The notes below the pieces were generated by a model. It was not told the origin of the DNA. It made no database searches and was given only the letters and a program-made list of their open reading frames with translations. Below, piece by piece: positions 18,699 to 29,270 of a stretch of 64,000 nucleotides of DNA (the stretch's first letter is position 1; every line of letters begins with the position of its first letter). The translations under genes and the position numbers were made by a program. The stretch comes from a virus. Location: IMG/VR virus record IMGVR_UViG_3300042346_000266, positions 1 through 64,000 of that record. One strand, written 5' to 3'.

Positions 18699-21600
18699 TT
18701 AGATAGACCTTAATTGTGTTAAATTACCTCTTAAGTATTCATTATTCTCTATTTCACCTATTTTAGGAACTAATATATAACTAGACGGTGGGGTAGTCAG
18801 AAATATAACTTTACTCAACTCAAGTGTTGTTTGATTTATTATAGCTGTAACTAAAGCAGCCTTCCCGTCACTTATATTGTATACCACGTCACCAACTTGG
18901 ACACCTTCTAACACAAATCTAGCTAATGGATCTACTATTCTTCTAGGATTAGGTAAACTTTGAGCGGTCGCTTGCCCTTCCAACCTAATTCTTTGATTAT
19001 AAGCCCACGCCGTTTCTGCAGCTATAATAGGACCGATTGACAATGTACTCGAATTAAGCAAACCGCTAAAGAAAGGCCTATTGGTAATTAATGGCATTAT
19101 AGTTATATAATTTAAAACCGGTGGTAAAAATGGACTTGGTAAAGAACTTGGAGGTAAAGTGCTCCATGTTATAGGACCATCGTTTATAGTGTTATTATAT
19201 GTTCTATCCGAATTTCTAAATACTACACCGCCTCCATTTTGATTAACATAAGGAACCCATGGATTAGTAAGAGATTCATTAGAATAAAACTGTGTTATAT
19301 TCATTCCATTATTAGAAGAAGCCCATACGTTTCCAACTTCTCCAAGTCCAGAATCTGGCCTTGAGAATATAGTTATTTTAGTATTATTAGGAATAGCTAC
19401 TAATGTATTGCTGCTTATTGTTATAACTTTAGTAGTTGTATTAATATTTGTAATCTGTGTATTCTCAGCAAAATATGGATCGTCAACCCAATTAGCATAT
19501 CCAGCCGTTCCTATAAAAACCCCTGGGACTATTGGACCTAACATAGATTCCAAAACATCATCTGTTTGACTTGGTAAAGATACAAGTTCTATTTGATTAG
19601 ATGTTGAGTCCTGATCAGTAGCGGTTAACTGATAAACATAATCAAAACCAACTGTTCTGTCTGAATTTATTCTGCTATAAGGATAATCTGCACCTGGTGC
19701 AACTAAAGCTAATTCATATTTTGGCGGATTAACTTCATAAACATTAACATCTCTTGTTTGTACTTTGCCATAAAAATCAACGGTGCCACAATAAAGGTTA
19801 TTTGGAAAAGATCTAGTAAAAGTTAAAATTGTATCTTGACCTATAGCATAATTTGATAAAGAAGTTGCGTAACTGAGTCTCATTTGGTAAGCATTGAAAC
19901 TTACATCCCAGGTGAGGCTTAATACAGTAGCGGTGCGAGGTTGTCCTCCGGTATCAACATAGTTAACTGTATCCCCTACCACTGGTGCTGGGAATCTACC
20001 TCTAACAAAAACATTGAATCTAGCATCGTTTGCAAATTGAGGAACAGTTAGGTTAAACTTATATTGGTTAACATCCCTTCTATATGTATATTTTAAAACC
20101 AAACAATATTGACCCGGGGTAGAAGTAGTGAAAGAAGTTTGCTTATAAACTTCATTCAAACTATTAAGGGGTATTCTAGCAACTCTATAGTAAGTATTAG
20201 CTGGTATTGCTACAATAAAACTGGTTGATTCTAAAGAAACAATACAAGAATCATCTGTTATAACTACAGACTCAATTCTGCGCATTCCATTTACACCAAG
20301 ATCAATAAAGTCATCAACCTTTGGTCTTGGTTGATCAGATGGCAAATTAAATATAACTTGATTTCCGCCTACAGGGCTACTATTACTCGTTTTTAACCAA
20401 GTAAAATGATAAAGTGACATTTCTAAATCAACTACGGAGGACCATTCCGGGTTATTAATATTTATTGATGACGGAAACCCATTGTCATTTTTTACAGGTA
20501 CCCAAGTATCATTAATAGTTGGTTTATAATATAATATATATTCTAAATTACCTTGTCTTTGGGTGCTTATATATCCTGATTTATCTGTATTTGATGTTAA
20601 TAGATTACTTAGTGGATACAAATTTTTACCATAATTAGTTAAAACCCACTCTAATGAACCCTGCGTTAAGCCAATAGGCCTTGCTCCTCCGCCATTTACA
20701 ATACTAGGATTTACATAATTTTGGAAAAATCTATTTGGGGCTGGAGGGGTTGTTTGCGTTATATCTGGCAGCCTACTATTGAAACCATCGACCAAAGATA
20801 AATCTTCTGCCCCAATATGGTAAACAGCATAACCCTGACCTATTACATCGGAACCTGAACAAGCGGCATTATTATCCCACACAAATGGCTCTGGAGTTTC
20901 ATATACAAGTACGTCATTTACTCTTGGAGCAACAACAGTAACAGTAATATTAATTTCGTCCTGCAAAGAACCAAAATACGGCGTACCGCCTCCGTTTAAA
21001 GGCAATCCACCTGAAAGCGCGTCTTTTATTCTAACTGTTAAATCATAAGAACCTAAAGGTATAGACTGATTTATAAGAAATAAATCACCTGTTGAACTGT
21101 TTAATTGGAAATATGTCTCATTACCATCAGTCAACTCCCACTCCATACCTATACTATTCTCTAGAAAAGATCCATTACTAGCGTCTATATTCACTATCAA
21201 TTGTGATACAAAAGGTCCTGGCGTAACAGATATTTCAGTATTATAATTATCATTTAAGAATATAGGTTGGTTATTTCTAAGTCTACCCGTAACAGGAAAT
21301 GTAATAAATTCTCCAGCTTCCCATTGAAGTTTAATTAAGAAAGTATAACTACCTGACGTAGGAGCGTTATGATCAAATGTAAATGGTTCTTTTATAAACA
21401 GTCTTATTGTATTTGGATCTAATGGAGTTTCTAAACTAACTCCAAATTTAGAGGTTAAATCAATAGCTGGTGAAGAATTATCAAAAACAGACACTAATAT
21501 TGGATCGCCAATGAATGTTAAAGGTAATCCAGTATTGCCTAAAAGCGTAAATGTATTTGTTATCCATTTAGAATCTGGTTCTCCTTCTTCCTCGTTAGTT

Positions 21601-24600
21601 CCTTCTGGATCTTGATTTTCATAAAACACAAAATTTATATCACTAAAACCTATTGGACCGTCGTAACCAATAAGGACATCGTAATTTAGGTCTGATATCA
21701 ACCCAGTTGAAGAGGTTTCATAAAATAACTGTAAAGCAGACACGACAGGAGTTGTTTCGTATACACTTAAGAAAGGTACCATTTCTTTACCTATAACCCC
21801 AATTGGATTAACAACTGATACCCTACCTATGCTAGGTTTTGTTTGAAGTTGATAAAAATTTAATCCAGCAGTACCTTTTATATTATTAACATCATTTTCA
21901 AGAAAATTAAATTCTTCTGCAGAAGCTATAGCTGTAACTATATCTGCTTTTCTAGTTGGGAAATATTGTATATTTTCAGCTTTTGTTACAGTGTAATTTA
22001 GATATTGTATTTCTTCACTATTAACCACCCAGTTTGGTGGACTAAAAGTTATTATACCATGCGTTGGCCTAACTACTTTTATCTTAGTACCAACCGGTAT
22101 ATCAACAGTTAATGTGCTGGTTAATGTTATAACATTATCAACAACAGAATCCACTATTTCTGAATATGTCACCCCATCTATCTCATAAACTATCTCATCC
22201 TCTGCTAAAACCTCTTTATGAGGCTCCTGTAATGTTATAGTTGAGCTTCCGGAATCGGCTTCTATGCTATTAGCAACTTCAAAAGAATATATTTCATTAG
22301 AAACGACTACAGTGTTAGCGTACCAAGCATTGGGATTTTTAATAGTCGCGGGCGGAGCAGCAGGATTATCTATTGGTTCATTGGCTTGGTCTGATTGAAT
22401 TCCATTGCCAGGTATAACTGATTTTAATATACCACCAAAATAACCATTATCTTCTAATTTATATATTATTGAATTAGCCAGAGGATTAGTTTCTAGGTAA
22501 TCAATATCTGCGATAACATTTAGTATAGTTGCTGAATTTTCTACTTTACCGTATAACGCAACACTACTTCTATATAATTTTTGGTCAGGCCCAACCTCGA
22601 CTAAGTCTCTTGGAACTTTGTTTATATTGTCATTTATTAAAACTATATGACTAGTCTTACCAACTTCTCCAACAGGGAAATCCGTCATATTTATTCCATT
22701 CTTGGTTGAAGCTACACCATCAATGTCATAAGTAACTTGTGATCCATATGTTTGATCATTTGGGTAACCATCAAGCATTCCTGGTAAATAAACGTTGTAA
22801 TATTCTTGTTGTTGTTGTTTTACTACTATTTTATAAGAATACCAACCTATCTCATTTATACTATAAGCAAATTTTGAATCAACTTCATTTACAGGATTTG
22901 ATAAATATATATCGTTTACTCTACCGCTTGTTCTGATAAAATATGATGGAGGCGTTGGGTTTGGATCTAAAGGCTTTCGAGGTATAACTTTTACATAATC
23001 GGTATAAGCTCCGCGCATATAATCGCCTACCGCAGGAACTTTTTGACCGTCTGATGAATCAATAGTAAATTGATAAGAATTATCTGTTATAGTAGTGCTA
23101 TCCGGTGTTACTATAAAACCTATAGTTGATGTTGGTTCTGCATATAAGCCAGGCGTACCTGCTTGTATATCTCTAACAGATTCTATAGGATTGTTAACTA
23201 TAGTTACTATAGCATTTCCAAGCCAATTTTTTACAGATTGTATGTTTGTTGAATCTTCATTTTCATATGGAGCATATAAAGTTGATCCACCAAATAAAGT
23301 TTCACCAACTCTTACGGTTTGAGACCCTATAGTTGACAATATAACAGGTGATTGTCTACCAAACTTATCTGCTAATATAAAACCTACTTGGTAATTTCTA
23401 TTTTGTTTTACAGTATGATTAGGGTATTCTATAAAGTTGGTAAATACTCCAGATTTAGGTAATACTGTAGTGTTATAGTTTATAGCTGGTGGAGCTGAAT
23501 ATGTATTATAAAAATTACCATATATAACTCTATTACCTGCTACTTCTTGTGCTAACGCTCTAACAGGAATATTATCATATACTCTAGTTATTTGGTCATC
23601 TGGTAACGTTTTAAATGGTTTTTGAGATTGATAGCTATAAGAATATATATTATTATTTGGAGATGACTGCCTAATATCAGTATAATCAATAGTGTCTAAA
23701 ACTTTTACAGATAACGCGTCGGATTCTTTGTACAGTATATCTACTTTAGTTATCTTATAAGAATCCCTAATATTATTACCTATATCAGGCAGAGGTATTA
23801 ATAATTCTATATTATTAACATTATTTTCCATCCAGTTTATAACTGTACTTTTATATGCAGATGATTCATCTCCATTTACAAAATATCCTTTTTGTTTTGG
23901 AATATATGCTATTTGTGTAAATGGCGCTATTAATGAATATTCATTATCATCAAACTTAAACCTATAACTAAATCTAACATACTTATCCTCTAAAAAAGAA
24001 GGATCGCCAGCCCAATCTGGATCATCGGACTTATTAGTCATTGTTGATGTTAAAAATGTAACCGTATCTCCGATGCTTATAGTATTGTCAAATGTATATA
24101 ATTTAAATGTATTTTCATCAACATTTGTTACAATTGTATATCCGTTAGGAGGCATTGTATTTGCAACTAATGTCATTCCAACTTCTAGTGAACCGATAGC
24201 ATTATCGAAAGAATAAACAAAAGTTTCTGTGTCTATGTCTGATATAACAACAGTAGCTTTCTTTAACATAGAAATTGGATCAATTGGAGCATATTTAGCC
24301 ACAGATATTTGAGTTTCTGTGGTATAATATAAAGGATCAGCTAAAGCATTGTTTATGTTTATTTTACGAGGCTGATTCCTATTGTCTGTCCAAAATAGTA
24401 GCCCTTCTATTAGGTTTACACCTATCACTAAGTTTGTGGTAGAAAAATTTAAAAACGTTCCTGATACTAGCGTTTTATATTGAGGGTTAGTATTGAAATC
24501 ATACATTGTTATTTTCATTACCCATCCGCCTGTAGGAGGAGTAATATTATCACACAAAGTTATATTTTCTGGGGATAAATCTGTATAGTTTGTTAAAAAT

Positions 24601-24842
24601 TGATATATTCTATTGTTCTCATTATCCATGAAAATACCAATACAAGTTAAACTAGCGTCAACTGTACTTAATTGATTTAGCTTAATATTTCCTAATATAT
24701 TTTGTAATACACCAATATTATCACTTTCGGATTTGCCAACAGATATATTTAATGCGTCTCTATATTGACCATTTGGAATAAGTCTATCATCTAAATCCTT
24801 ATTCATTTTTGATTGTAAAAAACTATTCTTTACTTCAGCCAT
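18699..24842 (-). CDS. Very large tail protein (nozzle / muzzle-like)
   Basis: 2,047 residues, beginning with KMNKDLDDRLIPNGQYRDAL, a signature I associate with the large tail nozzle ('muzzle') proteins of crAss-like and related Bacteroidetes phages. The first 600 residues look like a beta-propeller (IGIFMDNENNRIYQFL, NLIEGLLFWTDNRNQPRKI). The middle contains cadherin-like/Ig-like strands, and the rest is beta-rich with many Asn/Thr. Probably the distal tail tube and host-contact part. It ends four bases before the next tail gene begins. Confidence 0.72.
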   Translation of the reverse strand: MAEVKNSFLQSKMNKDLDDRLIPNGQYRDALNISVGKSESDNIGVLQNILGNIKLNQLSTVDASLTCIGIFMDNENNRIYQFLTNYTDLSPENITLCDNITPPTGGWVMKITMYDFNTNPQYKTLVSGTFLNFSTTNLVIGVNLIEGLLFWTDNRNQPRKININNALADPLYYTTETQISVAKYAPIDPISMLKKATVVISDIDTETFVYSFDNAIGSLEVGMTLVANTMPPNGYTIVTNVDENTFKLYTFDNTISIGDTVTFLTSTMTNKSDDPDWAGDPSFLEDKYVRFSYRFKFDDNEYSLIAPFTQIAYIPKQKGYFVNGDESSAYKSTVINWMENNVNNIELLIPLPDIGNNIRDSYKITKVDILYKESDALSVKVLDTIDYTDIRQSSPNNNIYSYSYQSQKPFKTLPDDQITRVYDNIPVRALAQEVAGNRVIYGNFYNTYSAPPAINYNTTVLPKSGVFTNFIEYPNHTVKQNRNYQVGFILADKFGRQSPVILSTIGSQTVRVGETLFGGSTLYAPYENEDSTNIQSVKNWLGNAIVTIVNNPIESVRDIQAGTPGLYAEPTSTIGFIVTPDSTTITDNSYQFTIDSSDGQKVPAVGDYMRGAYTDYVKVIPRKPLDPNPTPPSYFIRTSGRVNDIYLSNPVNEVDSKFAYSINEIGWYSYKIVVKQQQQEYYNVYLPGMLDGYPNDQTYGSQVTYDIDGVASTKNGINMTDFPVGEVGKTSHIVLINDNINKVPRDLVEVGPDQKLYRSSVALYGKVENSATILNVIADIDYLETNPLANSIIYKLEDNGYFGGILKSVIPGNGIQSDQANEPIDNPAAPPATIKNPNAWYANTVVVSNEIYSFEVANSIEADSGSSTITLQEPHKEVLAEDEIVYEIDGVTYSEIVDSVVDNVITLTSTLTVDIPVGTKIKVVRPTHGIITFSPPNWVVNSEEIQYLNYTVTKAENIQYFPTRKADIVTAIASAEEFNFLENDVNNIKGTAGLNFYQLQTKPSIGRVSVVNPIGVIGKEMVPFLSVYETTPVVSALQLFYETSSTGLISDLNYDVLIGYDGPIGFSDINFVFYENQDPEGTNEEEGEPDSKWITNTFTLLGNTGLPLTFIGDPILVSVFDNSSPAIDLTSKFGVSLETPLDPNTIRLFIKEPFTFDHNAPTSGSYTFLIKLQWEAGEFITFPVTGRLRNNQPIFLNDNYNTEISVTPGPFVSQLIVNIDASNGSFLENSIGMEWELTDGNETYFQLNSSTGDLFLINQSIPLGSYDLTVRIKDALSGGLPLNGGGTPYFGSLQDEINITVTVVAPRVNDVLVYETPEPFVWDNNAACSGSDVIGQGYAVYHIGAEDLSLVDGFNSRLPDITQTTPPAPNRFFQNYVNPSIVNGGGARPIGLTQGSLEWVLTNYGKNLYPLSNLLTSNTDKSGYISTQRQGNLEYILYYKPTINDTWVPVKNDNGFPSSININNPEWSSVVDLEMSLYHFTWLKTSNSSPVGGNQVIFNLPSDQPRPKVDDFIDLGVNGMRRIESVVITDDSCIVSLESTSFIVAIPANTYYRVARIPLNSLNEVYKQTSFTTSTPGQYCLVLKYTYRRDVNQYKFNLTVPQFANDARFNVFVRGRFPAPVVGDTVNYVDTGGQPRTATVLSLTWDVSFNAYQMRLSYATSLSNYAIGQDTILTFTRSFPNNLYCGTVDFYGKVQTRDVNVYEVNPPKYELALVAPGADYPYSRINSDRTVGFDYVYQLTATDQDSTSNQIELVSLPSQTDDVLESMLGPIVPGVFIGTAGYANWVDDPYFAENTQITNINTTTKVITISSNTLVAIPNNTKITIFSRPDSGLGEVGNVWASSNNGMNITQFYSNESLTNPWVPYVNQNGGGVVFRNSDRTYNNTINDGPITWSTLPPSSLPSPFLPPVLNYITIMPLITNRPFFSGLLNSSTLSIGPIIAAETAWAYNQRIRLEGQATAQSLPNPRRIVDPLARFVLEGVQVGDVVYNISDGKAALVTAIINQTTLELSKVIFLTTPPSSYILVPKIGEIENNEYLRGNLTQLRSI

Positions 24843-24846
24843 TTTA

Positions 24847-26115
24847 TTAGTGTTTAATCCATTTAGACTTGCCTCTTAAAACTTGAGTTATTTCCTCTAA
24901 TTTAATATTAGACAATCTGATTTTAGTATTTCTTAGTTTTGCTCTTTTTTCTTGCTTTAATCTATTAACAAGATATTCGGGTTGATTTGCCCTTGTTGAT
25001 ATTATAGCATGTAGTATATACGCATACATTGCTTCTTCAGCTAATTTAGGTACTCTAGTGTCTAAGTCATATGCCAAGCCATCTGAAATATATTCTAGCA
25101 CTATTAATTTACCAACTAAATCGCTACTAAATGAAATTTTACCTTCTCTTTCATTCATTGTAAAGTAGCCATTCATATTAGCAAATTGTGGATCTAACCC
25201 ATATCTTCTACCATAGAATGCGCTTTGAAGCCACATTTGCCCATTATACCAATCACCAACAAAATTATCTATATCAAATGTTATACGATCTTGATTATTA
25301 GTTGCCCATCTTTCTTCTGTAATTGATGTGCCAGTTATATTTGATTCAAAATTATCTTGTATCGGCATACCTCTATTATCTTGAATAGGGTTTTCATAAG
25401 GACTTGTAGTTATATTATTAGACGGATAAATAGGATGCTTTATCCCAGAATGATCTATCCATGAAATTTTAACATAATTAACATAATCTTGCGGGATTAT
25501 AACACTTAGACTAGGAGGAACTGTTAATTCCTGTGATTTTATACTTTTTAATGTATCGTAACTGAACTCTTGCATGCTACGTTTAGCATGGAATATAACA
25601 TCTGTTCTTTTTACTGTGTTTATTAATTTACCATGTCCAACATAAGCAACCATAAAATTATTAACAATGTCATTTAATGTTATATAGGAATAACTGCCGT
25701 AATTCTGCTCCGTAGTTTCGCCATAAGCATATGTAGATGGTTCCCCGGGTTCTCCATAGTTCCCCCCATTTAATACCTTTAATTGCACAACTAAAAAACT
25801 ATCCGTCGTTGGCAAGCTTGGATTAATATAAGTTATTGTATTTCCATTAACAGAATACTGAGTAACTACCTCTTCAAAAGTGCCTGGAAATCCAGTAGGA
25901 CTCCAATATAGTTTAAAATTATTTAAAGCATAATCTATATTATTAGGATCCCAACTGCCAAAAACTAAGTTAGTATTAAATGTTGTAACAAATGATGACG
26001 TCCAATAAGGCCTTTGCCCACCACCTGGGTTATAATATATTATTTTAAAGCCTTGAGCTCCTTCGTAATATTGTCTATTAGTTTCTGTTATTAAACCATT
26101 ATTTGGAGTAGACAT
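24847..26115 (-). CDS. Tail/ring structural protein
   Basis: 422 residues. The N-terminal 130 residues carry beta-strand repeats resembling T7 gp17-like or adaptor domains; the middle RTDVIFHAKRSMQEFSYDTL and IPQDYVNYVKISWID are patterns seen in phage proteins that form the head-tail connector or tail ring. The C-terminal helix is basic. Sits between the 231-aa connector-like gene and the giant tail protein. Confidence 0.6.
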   Translation of the reverse strand: MSTPNNGLITETNRQYYEGAQGFKIIYYNPGGGQRPYWTSSFVTTFNTNLVFGSWDPNNIDYALNNFKLYWSPTGFPGTFEEVVTQYSVNGNTITYINPSLPTTDSFLVVQLKVLNGGNYGEPGEPSTYAYGETTEQNYGSYSYITLNDIVNNFMVAYVGHGKLINTVKRTDVIFHAKRSMQEFSYDTLKSIKSQELTVPPSLSVIIPQDYVNYVKISWIDHSGIKHPIYPSNNITTSPYENPIQDNRGMPIQDNFESNITGTSITEERWATNNQDRITFDIDNFVGDWYNGQMWLQSAFYGRRYGLDPQFANMNGYFTMNEREGKISFSSDLVGKLIVLEYISDGLAYDLDTRVPKLAEEAMYAYILHAIISTRANQPEYLVNRLKQEKRAKLRNTKIRLSNIKLEEITQVLRGKSKWIKH

Positions 26116-26121
26116 ACTATA

Positions 26122-26817
26122 TTATGATTTTGAATTAATATTTTCTGCTTGAATCTGTTGTGCGGCAATGCTAACTATCTGTTGATCGCTTATAACAATA
26201 CCCGAATAAAGCAATATCCTTGTTATTAAGTTGGTTTGTTCAATCGGATGCAATTGGAAATCTTGCGAGGTTGAAGGATTGTAAACATATTGATTATTAG
26301 GGCCTAAAGAAAAATTCCATACAGGATTTAATGGTTTTTTAATATAAGTACAAGAAATATCTGAATTTATTGTTTTCGGATATACATATATTTTAGAATT
26401 TTTATATTCATATACGGGCCAATAAATAGAAGGTTTTACAATTGGTGATAACATCATTTCCAATAGTTCATTAGGTTGAACATACTGAACTTCTTTTTCG
26501 TCTTTATATATTACCGTACCTATTTTATAAAAGTTTGCAGCATCTGGTGTTGTAAAGTGATCAACAGAAAAAGCGCAGTTGCCGTATGAATGAAAAAACG
26601 CTATTTTTTCTTCTAAACTTTTAATTCTATCTGTATATTCGCTATCATTACCTTGTACTCTAAGTACTTGGTTTAAATCTTCAAAATATTCATTAAATAT
26701 TTCTAATTGAACTTGAGCAGCGGTTCTGTTAAATTCGTCCGGAGTTAAATTGCCTCTCTGTTCTTTATTTATAATTAATAAAACAGTTCTATATACTGTA
26801 TCTACACTTACTGCCAT
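26122..26817 (-). CDS. Head-tail connector / ring structural protein
   Basis: 231 residues: an N-terminal helical domain (RTVLLIINKEQRGNLTPDEF, then QVQLEIFNEYFEDLNQVL) and a beta domain (NSKIYVYPKTINSDISCTYI). This helical N-terminus with a small beta C-terminal half is common in proteins that sit below the portal in Bacteroidetes podovirus-like phages. The exact ring cannot be named. Confidence 0.6.
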   Translation of the reverse strand: MAVSVDTVYRTVLLIINKEQRGNLTPDEFNRTAAQVQLEIFNEYFEDLNQVLRVQGNDSEYTDRIKSLEEKIAFFHSYGNCAFSVDHFTTPDAANFYKIGTVIYKDEKEVQYVQPNELLEMMLSPIVKPSIYWPVYEYKNSKIYVYPKTINSDISCTYIKKPLNPVWNFSLGPNNQYVYNPSTSQDFQLHPIEQTNLITRILLYSGIVISDQQIVSIAAQQIQAENINSKS

Positions 26818-26837
26818 TTGCTATTTTTATTATAATA

Positions 26838-26878
26838 TTAAGCGGATACTGCAGTTAAATTTACAATATCCGCCTATA
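26838..26878 (-). terminator. Hairpin after the 276-aa structural gene
   Basis: Stem GCGGATA/TATCCGC with an 18-base loop in the gap between two late genes. Read leftward it is followed by an AT-rich stretch with short T-runs rather than one long T-tract, so it may attenuate rather than stop transcription. Confidence 0.5.
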
Positions 26879-26893
26879 TATTAGTATTACGTA

Positions 26894-27724
26894 TTATTTA
26901 AGTTTTTTCTCTATAGACTTAAAGATTACAATGCCTTCATCTGTTTTGAAAAATGCCGCCATTGCAGAATATGGGTTTTCATCAAACGGTACAGTCATAA
27001 GTTTTCTGTCGTTTTCTCCCCACATAAATGTTCTTTGATCTTGCGATAATTTAATTATACCAGCTTCGGTAGCTCTAATTGCTAAATTTCTTAAAGGTAC
27101 ATTATCGTCATTAGCCAATTCTAAGAACAAAGAAGGATTCTTTCTAGCTAATAGTAACAAATCCCTTTTTACTTCCTTAGAACTCATTTTATTAACTCTA
27201 GAGCCTACTTCTACTCTTACAATAGCTTCTGCCATATCAATATCCATTGCTAGAGCTGCATTCATTGCATCAACTTCCAACTCTAAATAATCTAAATCGT
27301 CTTCGGCTTCTGCTGTAGCATCGAACTCTGTATATTTTACATTAAGACCTGGATGATATATAGATAATAATTTTTGTAAGTTTTGTTTCTCTTTAGGAAC
27401 AAATAAAACTCCATTCTCAAATACAACATGGCCTAATGTAACTTGTCCTTTTTGGTCTTTAACTAATGGCGAATTCTGATTAGTTGCGTACCTTAATTCT
27501 TCTTGATTACCAGTTTCTTTATCAAACCATAGTAAGGGGTATCTTGGGGTATGCTTACACTGCAGGGTATATGTTAGCGGAGAAGCGTCATCTGCAATTA
27601 TATAAGTCCTATCTTTAATTTCCCAAGTGCTTTTTATTTGTTTTGTTTCTTGAGGTTTTGTTTTTGTAGCAACTTCAACTACTACTTCTTGATCTAGTAC
27701 TGTTTCTTTTGGATTTTGTTTCAT
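26894..27724 (-). CDS. Structural protein downstream of the major capsid protein
   Basis: 276 residues, acidic. A beta-rich first third (DRTYIIADDASPLTYTLQ, YPLLWFDKETGNQEELRY) precedes an acidic helical region with AEAEDDLDYLELEVDAMNAA and a basic C-terminus. Located between capsid and connector genes and bracketed by two hairpin terminators, so it is expressed as its own segment at a level different from capsid. A head accessory or completion protein is likely; family not recognised. Confidence 0.55.
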   Translation of the reverse strand: MKQNPKETVLDQEVVVEVATKTKPQETKQIKSTWEIKDRTYIIADDASPLTYTLQCKHTPRYPLLWFDKETGNQEELRYATNQNSPLVKDQKGQVTLGHVVFENGVLFVPKEKQNLQKLLSIYHPGLNVKYTEFDATAEAEDDLDYLELEVDAMNAALAMDIDMAEAIVRVEVGSRVNKMSSKEVKRDLLLLARKNPSLFLELANDDNVPLRNLAIRATEAGIIKLSQDQRTFMWGENDRKLMTVPFDENPYSAMAAFFKTDEGIVIFKSIEKKLK

Positions 27725-27761
27725 AATATAATATAATTTAATATTTTTTTTTAAAAGGTAA

Positions 27762-27794
27762 TAATTACCCTCGTAATTTCAACGAGGGTAATAT
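27762..27794 (-). terminator. Terminator after the major capsid gene
   Basis: An 11-bp perfect stem, ATTACCCTCGT pairing with ACGAGGGTAAT, loop of seven bases, followed on the minus strand by TTTTAAAAAAAAATATT. It would give high capsid mRNA with partial read-through into the next genes. Confidence 0.75.
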
Positions 27795-27804
27795 CACCAT
27801 ATTT

Positions 27805-29259
27805 TTACACTGATGCAGTAAACAACACGAAATTGTTAGCAGCTTGTGTAACTAAACATCTTTCTGACAAGAAGTGAACTTGCATTGCATCAAGATCAGA
27901 AGTATAAGCACCTCCAACAGATCCAGTAATCCAAGACTTCATACGTCTGTCATCAGCTTGGTTAGCACGGTAACGAACATGCAAGAAAGGTCTGCGAATG
28001 TTAGTTCCTAATTGTTGATCGTAAACAGTAGATGTTCCAGCAGGGATAAGTACACCGTCAATAGAAGTGTTAGCAATACCACCACGAGTAGAAGCATCAT
28101 TCAAGTATTTCCAATCAGTTTTGTAAAAGTCATAAGAACCACGACGGAATCCAGAGAAACCTAAGTTCAATGCCATTTGCTCAGAGTTTTCAAATAAACC
28201 GTAAGCAACACCACCGGCTGCGCCAGAAGATAAAGAAGCAAGCATATCATCAAAGTCAAGGGAAGTAGCTCTATTTAAGAAGAACATGTTCTCTTCAACC
28301 GCTCCTTGTGTATCTAAGTTTTTCAAAATAGAATCAAAATCACTTAGACCTCCAACTGCTGTAAAGTTGTTTACAACATTACCTCTGCTTCTAATAGCAG
28401 CAAAAAGACCTTGTGTACCTTTGTATACCGCGCCATCACCTGTAGCAGCAATGTTAGCAACACCAGAACCAGAAGCAGCTAATTCACCTTCAATAACTGA
28501 CATTTCTAAGTAATCTTCAAAACGCAATCTTGTTTCAGATTCTGCTTTAAGATACCATAAGAAACCTCCTGCTCCGTCTTCAGTAGCAATTTCAACCCAC
28601 CCAATTTGAGCTGTATCAGATCCAGAGATTTGATATTTCTCTTTAATAATGATAGGCGAATTATTGTATTGAGTAAAAGAAGGAGTTACAGAGTTTATAG
28701 AAGCATCTGTTGTTCCTTTCTTAAATTCAGAACCATACACAAAAATTTTAAGGTTTGTGTTTGCGGCGCTCCATACTACTGATCCAGAATATAAGCTAGC
28801 TTGAGTATAAGTAGCAACAGTAAGAGTAGCCGTAGTAGAAACAGTTGTAGAAGCTGTAACTAATACTTTCAATTCTTTACCTGTTGTTGGATCCATAACT
28901 ACTAAAGTTTGTCCGGGGGAAATAACGTTAGCAACAAAGTTTTGGCCAGTACCACCAACTGTAAAAGTCAATGTAGTAGCTGTAGCAGCTGTAACGTCAT
29001 TATAAGCAATGTGTAGTCTATTTTGTTCAGACCAAATAACTTGATCAGAAGACATAGGCATTTCAGCACCTACCATACGTAAGAATCCAGATAAAGTTCT
29101 GTTTCCGTAACGCTCTACTTCTGCTTCGTAGATTTCTGGTAAATATTGTTGCGCGAAATCATTACCACTTCCATTTGCAAAGTTTAAGTAATTTGTTTCT
29201 AACGCTTGTTGTTTTTGACTCGGTTTAATTGAACCGAATTGTGGGGTCACGTTTGACAT
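27805..29259 (-). CDS. Major capsid protein
   Basis: 484 residues. The start (QKQQALETNYLNFANGSG, QQYLPEIYEAEVERYGNRTL) and SDQVIWSEQNRLHI are typical of major capsid proteins of Bacteroidetes podovirus-like phages. A long helix-plus-beta body with an inserted Thr/Ala-rich beta domain (residues about 85-150) fits an HK97-type fold with an insertion. It follows the scaffold gene and is followed by its own terminator, both expected for the most abundant virion protein. Confidence 0.85.
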   Translation of the reverse strand: MSNVTPQFGSIKPSQKQQALETNYLNFANGSGNDFAQQYLPEIYEAEVERYGNRTLSGFLRMVGAEMPMSSDQVIWSEQNRLHIAYNDVTAATATTLTFTVGGTGQNFVANVISPGQTLVVMDPTTGKELKVLVTASTTVSTTATLTVATYTQASLYSGSVVWSAANTNLKIFVYGSEFKKGTTDASINSVTPSFTQYNNSPIIIKEKYQISGSDTAQIGWVEIATEDGAGGFLWYLKAESETRLRFEDYLEMSVIEGELAASGSGVANIAATGDGAVYKGTQGLFAAIRSRGNVVNNFTAVGGLSDFDSILKNLDTQGAVEENMFFLNRATSLDFDDMLASLSSGAAGGVAYGLFENSEQMALNLGFSGFRRGSYDFYKTDWKYLNDASTRGGIANTSIDGVLIPAGTSTVYDQQLGTNIRRPFLHVRYRANQADDRRMKSWITGSVGGAYTSDLDAMQVHFLSERCLVTQAANNFVLFTASV

Positions 29260-29270
29260 AATCGTTAATT